Position numbers and translations under genes: made by a program
Shown: positions 61,025 to 64,000 of the stretch, one piece after another
How positions within the stretch are numbered: position 1 is the first letter of the stretch
How the letters are laid out: each line of letters begins with the position of its first letter
Source of the DNA: CAJCIY01 sp964245825
Lineage (GTDB): Bacteria; Actinomycetota; Actinomycetes; Mycobacteriales; CAJCIY01
NCBI GenBank assembly: GCA_964245825.1
Contig: CAXTNT010000008.1
Span: forward strand, 1-64,000
Direction of reading: 5' to 3'
DNA: 64,000 bases
The notes under the pieces: generated by a model
Told to the model about the DNA's origin: nothing
Seen by the model: the letters and a program-made list of their open reading frames with translations, nothing else
The model's database searches: none

Positions 61025-62019
61025 CCCCCGCTCCCCGCAGCCGCCTCCACCGGGTCCCGCCAGATGTGCGTGCGCGTGCTCGACCGCCCCACGAGGTCAC
61101 CGAGCCCCGCCGAGCGGCCGAGCGCGGCAGCGTAGACCGGGTCGTCGTCGAGGCGGCGGAGCTCCTCGGCGAGCAGGTCACCCACGTCGAACCACGGCAG
61201 CGGCATGACCCGGTCCGGCTCGCCGGTCCGGGACAGGGTGCCGGACCGGTCGCCCTCGCGGGCGAGCCTGATCGTCGTCCCGCCGTGGTCAACGCCGCCG
61301 TCGAGGGCCAGCTCGATGGCCTGGATGCCCCGGCCCACCGCCTCGAGCACCGCCACGTCGACGCCGAGCCGACCGGCGAGCCACGCCCCGAGCAGGGCGC
61401 CGCTCGTGCTGCCCGGCCGCGCGGTGACCGAGGCGGCCGAGATCGTGCCGCCCACCGCGTCGAACGCGCCCGCCAGGACGGCGCGCCACGGGGTGGTTCG
61501 GCTCCACGCCAGGTCGGTGTCGCCCGGTGCGTAGTCCTCAGCCCGCTGCCGCAGCGCACCCATCGGGTCGGCGGCGTTCGCCACGTCGGTGACCCGGCGG
61601 TCGGCAAGTACGCCGAGGGGGTCGTGCGCGATGAGGTCGGGCGGGTCGCCGACCCACCACGTCACCACCGGGGCGTCCGGGGCGAGCAGCGGCAGCACGA
61701 CCGACTCGGCGTGCAGCGCCAGCCGGCCGCTCATCCGCAGCACCACCGACTCACCCGGGCCGAGCCGCCCGCCGATGAGCACCTCTGCGTCCAGTCGCGG
61801 CCGCGGCGCCTCCGGGTGCTGGCGGACCACCACGAGCACCCGGCACGGGTGCGCCGAGGAGGCCACCAGCGCGGCGCGCTCGGCTGCGGTGACCTGCTGC
61901 TCGTCGGCCACGACCACCAGGGTCAGCACGAGGCCGCTGGCGACCCCCCCGGCCTCGCGCCGGGCCGCGCCGAGCGCAGCGACCACCTGCGTGCCGGTGG
62001 TGTCCCAGAGCGTCGTCAT
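61021..62019 (-). CDS. opcA: Glucose-6-phosphate dehydrogenase assembly protein OpcA
   Basis: This 332-residue protein is needed for assembly or redox activation of glucose-6-phosphate dehydrogenase in actinobacteria and cyanobacteria. Visible family features are the N-terminal LWDTTGTQVVAALGAARREA, the central PLLAPDAPVVTWWVGDPP and DLAWSRTTPWRAVLAGAFD, and WRDPVEAA at the end. It has no known catalytic motif. It lies 16 bp after zwf and overlaps pgl. Confidence 0.95.
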   Translation of the reverse strand: MTTLWDTTGTQVVAALGAARREAGGVASGLVLTLVVVADEQQVTAAERAALVASSAHPCRVLVVVRQHPEAPRPRLDAEVLIGGRLGPGESVVLRMSGRLALHAESVVLPLLAPDAPVVTWWVGDPPDLIAHDPLGVLADRRVTDVANAADPMGALRQRAEDYAPGDTDLAWSRTTPWRAVLAGAFDAVGGTISAASVTARPGSTSGALLGAWLAGRLGVDVAVLEAVGRGIQAIELALDGGVDHGGTTIRLAREGDRSGTLSRTGEPDRVMPLPWFDVGDLLAEELRRLDDDPVYAAALGRSAGLGDLVGRSSTRTHIWRDPVEAAAGSGG

Positions 62020-62035
62020 CGCGCCTCCCGGTCGG

Positions 62036-63580
62036 TCACGGACGTCGCCAGGTGCGGCCGTCGCCCGCGAGCATCTGGTCGGCCGCGCGGGGACCCCATT
62101 CGCCGGCGCGGTACGCCTGCGGGCCGCCGTCCTGCGCCCAGAACTCCTCGAGCGGGTCGACGACGCGCCAGGACGCCTCGACCTCCTCGTTGTGCGGAAA
62201 CAGCATCGCGTCGCCGATCAGCACGTCGAGGATGAGGCGTTCGTACGCCTCGGGCGAGCCTTCGGTGAAGGCCTCCCCGTACAGGAAGTCCATGGTCACG
62301 TCGCGGACCTCCATCGCCGAGCCGGGGACCTTCGACCCGAACCGCAGCGTCATGCCCTCGTCCGGCTGCACGCGGATGACCAGCTGGTTGTTCCCCAGCT
62401 CCGTGGTGTCGGTGGCGGCGAAGGGCAGGTGCGGCGCCTTGGTGAAGCTGACCGCGATCTCGGTGACCCGGCGCGGCAGCCGTTTGCCGGTGCGGACGTA
62501 GAACGGCACTCCGCTCCAGCGGCGGGTCTCGACTCCCAGCCGGACGGCGGCGTAGGTCTCGGTCCGGGAGTCCGCCGGGACACCGTCCTCCTCCCGATAG
62601 CCCCGGACCCGCTCGCCGGCCAGCCAGCCCTGCTCGTACCGGCCACGCACGGCGTACCGGCGCAGATCGCTCGGCAGCGAGATGGCGTTGAGGACCTTGC
62701 GCTTCTCCATCCGCAGCGAGTCCGCGTCGAAGGCCACGGGCTCCTCCATGGCCGTGAGTGCCAGCAGCTGCAGGAGATGGTTCTGCAGGACGTCGCGGGC
62801 CGCGCCGGCGGAGTCGTAGAAGACGGCGCGGCCGCTGATGCCCACGTCCTCGGCCATCGTGATCTGGACCGAGTCCACGTAGTGGGAGTTCCAGACCGGC
62901 TCGAAGAGGGTGTTGGCGAAGCGCAGGGCGAGCAGGTTCTGCACCGTCTCCTTGCCTAGGTAGTGATCGATGCGGAAGACGTCCTTGGCGGTGAACACGC
63001 TGTCGACGAGGGCGTTCAGGGCCCGCCCGGAGGCCAGGTCGTGGCCGAACGGCTTCTCCACCACCACCCGGCGCCAGCCCCCGGAGGCGTGGTTGTCCGC
63101 CATCCCGGTGCGCTCCATCTGCTTGAGCACCACCGGGAACATGGCCGGCGGGATCGAGAGGTAGAAGGCGGCGTTGCCCCCGATGCCGTGCGACTGCTCC
63201 AGCTCTCGCAGGGTGTCTGCGAGTGCGTCGAAGGAGTCGTCGTCGTCGAAGGAGCCGGGTACGAACCGGATCGCCTCCGCGATCCGCTGCCAGGCCTCCG
63301 GCCGCCAGGGCGTCCGGGCGTGCTGCTGGGCCGCTTCGCGGGCCAGCTCCTCGAAGTCGCCGTGGTCCCAGTCGCGGCGGGCGAAGCCCAGCAGGGCGAA
63401 ACCCGGCGGCAGCAGGCCGCGGTTGCCCAGGTCGTAGATCGCGGGGATGAGCTTCTTGCGCGCCAGGTCGCCGGTGACGCCGAAGACCACCAGCGCACAG
63501 GGATCGGGGACCCGGGGCAGCCGGCGGTCACGGGGGTCGCGCAGCGGGTTGGAGCTGGGTCGCGCCTCCTCTGCCGGCAC
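62036..63580 (-). CDS. zwf: Glucose-6-phosphate 1-dehydrogenase
   Basis: This 514-residue enzyme is the first of the oxidative pentose phosphate pathway and a main source of NADPH. NADP-binding GVTGDLARKKLIPA lies at about 34-47, the active-site RIDHYLGKETVQN at about 200-212, and VEKPFGHD before it. NPLRDPRDRRLPR at the N-terminus is typical of actinobacteria. The GTG start directly abuts the stop of the upstream isomerase gene, so the two are coupled. Confidence 0.97.
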   Translation of the reverse strand: MPAEEARPSSNPLRDPRDRRLPRVPDPCALVVFGVTGDLARKKLIPAIYDLGNRGLLPPGFALLGFARRDWDHGDFEELAREAAQQHARTPWRPEAWQRIAEAIRFVPGSFDDDDSFDALADTLRELEQSHGIGGNAAFYLSIPPAMFPVVLKQMERTGMADNHASGGWRRVVVEKPFGHDLASGRALNALVDSVFTAKDVFRIDHYLGKETVQNLLALRFANTLFEPVWNSHYVDSVQITMAEDVGISGRAVFYDSAGAARDVLQNHLLQLLALTAMEEPVAFDADSLRMEKRKVLNAISLPSDLRRYAVRGRYEQGWLAGERVRGYREEDGVPADSRTETYAAVRLGVETRRWSGVPFYVRTGKRLPRRVTEIAVSFTKAPHLPFAATDTTELGNNQLVIRVQPDEGMTLRFGSKVPGSAMEVRDVTMDFLYGEAFTEGSPEAYERLILDVLIGDAMLFPHNEEVEASWRVVDPLEEFWAQDGGPQAYRAGEWGPRAADQMLAGDGRTWRRP

Positions 63581-64000
63581 CTAGCCCTCCCGGGCCGCGG
63601 TGAGCAGGGCGGTGATGCCGGCTGCGCGGTCGGTCAGGTGCAGCCGCAGGACCGGCCGTCCACGACCCGCCAGCGCCTGCTGGTCACCGAGGTACTGCGC
63701 CTGCTGCAGCCGAGCGAAGTCGAACGGTCGGCCCGGGATGGCGAGCGCGCCGTCCGGTTCCGCGCTGACCTGCAGGAAGACGCCCACCTGTGGCCCGCCC
63801 TTGTGGAACTGACCGGTGGAGTGCAGGAACCGAGGTCCCCAGCCGAACGTCACCGGGTGCGTCGTCCGCGCCGCGAGCGCGTCCCGGACGCCTGCGAGCG
63901 CTCGCTCCCCGAGCCGGTCCAGGTACGCCATCACCGCGAGGTACCCGCCGTCGCCGATCTGCGCCAGCAGGGTCACCAGTGCCGCCGCCACGGTGTCGAC
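63581..64000 (-). CDS. pgi: Glucose-6-phosphate isomerase, C-terminal part (5' end outside window)
   Basis: The minus-strand frame is open to the edge of the window and its last 139 residues are seen. The segment VTFGWGPRFLHSTGQFHKGGP, then QVGVFLQVS, is the C-terminal substrate-site signature of the phosphoglucose isomerase found in pentose-phosphate operons, including bifunctional transaldolase/isomerase proteins. Which form this is depends on sequence beyond the window. It leads straight into zwf (stop and start adjacent). Confidence 0.88.
   Translation of the reverse strand, partial: VDTVAAALVTLLAQIGDGGYLAVMAYLDRLGERALAGVRDALAARTTHPVTFGWGPRFLHSTGQFHKGGPQVGVFLQVSAEPDGALAIPGRPFDFARLQQAQYLGDQQALAGRGRPVLRLHLTDRAAGITALLTAAREG

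Overview
This is a 64 kb stretch of chromosome from a very GC-rich actinobacterium. The evidence is the codon bias with frequent GTG and some TTG starts, actinobacterial marker genes (rbpA, whiA, an SsgA-family gene, pdtaR, opcA, coaE fused to a GrpB domain) and gene order. From pdtaR through polA, rpsA, coaE, uvrB and a metallo-hydrolase to uvrA the order follows Mycobacterium tuberculosis Rv1626-Rv1638. From uvrC through rapZ, yvcK, whiA, gap, pgk, tpiA and secG to pgl-opcA-zwf it follows Rv1420-Rv1447c. The SsgA-like gene, a mycofactocin-type pair and FAS-II suggest a sporulating or Frankia/Geodermatophilus-like lineage, but no genus can be named from sequence alone. I see no prophage, plasmid, IS element or CRISPR array.

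Layout. 1-4.8 kb: end of gltB, gltD, then a mycofactocin-type SDR and mycofactocin glycosyltransferase (mftF) as one overlapping unit. 4.9-6.6 kb: secreted GH25 muramidase with C-terminal repeats. 6.7-12.1 kb: amine/GABA catabolism (gabT, aminobutyraldehyde dehydrogenase, Lrp regulator, putrescine-type transaminase) with a deletion scar holding remnants of a saccharopine-dehydrogenase-like gene and an amino-acid permease. 12.1-18.4 kb: an unusual short tRNA-Leu(CAA), pdtaR and a complete branched-chain amino-acid ABC transporter (livJHMGF). 18.7-22.5 kb: acetyltransferase, thioesterase and polA. 22.5-29.9 kb: regulator plus an almost complete FAS-II/malonyl-CoA locus (fasR-fabD-fabH-acpP-fabF-accD6-fabG-fabI). 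29.9-33.4 kb: transglycosylase-like protein, methyltransferase, rpsA. 33.6-44.2 kb: acetyltransferase, coaE-grpB, uvrB, a two-domain fatty acyl-CoA reductase, a second acetyltransferase, metallo-hydrolase, uvrA. 44.2-49.9 kb: SsgA-like gene, uvrC, rapZ, yvcK, whiA. 49.9-52.9 kb: gap-pgk-tpiA. 53.2-59.6 kb: an oligopeptide ABC transporter (A-D-F-C-B) lying between tpiA and secG. 59.7-60.3 kb: secG and rbpA. 60.3-64 kb: oxidative pentose-phosphate operon pgi-zwf-opcA-pgl on the minus strand.

How it works together. Three physiological blocks dominate: nitrogen and amine metabolism (GOGAT, polyamine/GABA catabolism, two amino-acid/peptide importers), lipid synthesis (FAS-II plus a fatty acyl-CoA reductase that makes fatty alcohols) and DNA repair (polA, uvrA, uvrB, uvrC all in one window), next to central glycolysis and pentose phosphate genes. 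Many start codons lie 7-9 nt after a TANNNT-like -10 box with no good ribosome binding site, which suggests widespread leaderless transcription. I found no clear new multi-gene system. The items most worth a second look are the class-I-shaped tRNA-Leu(CAA), the mycofactocin pair detached from a visible mft core, the basic tail on UvrA, the FAS-II regulator palindromes and the deletion scar.
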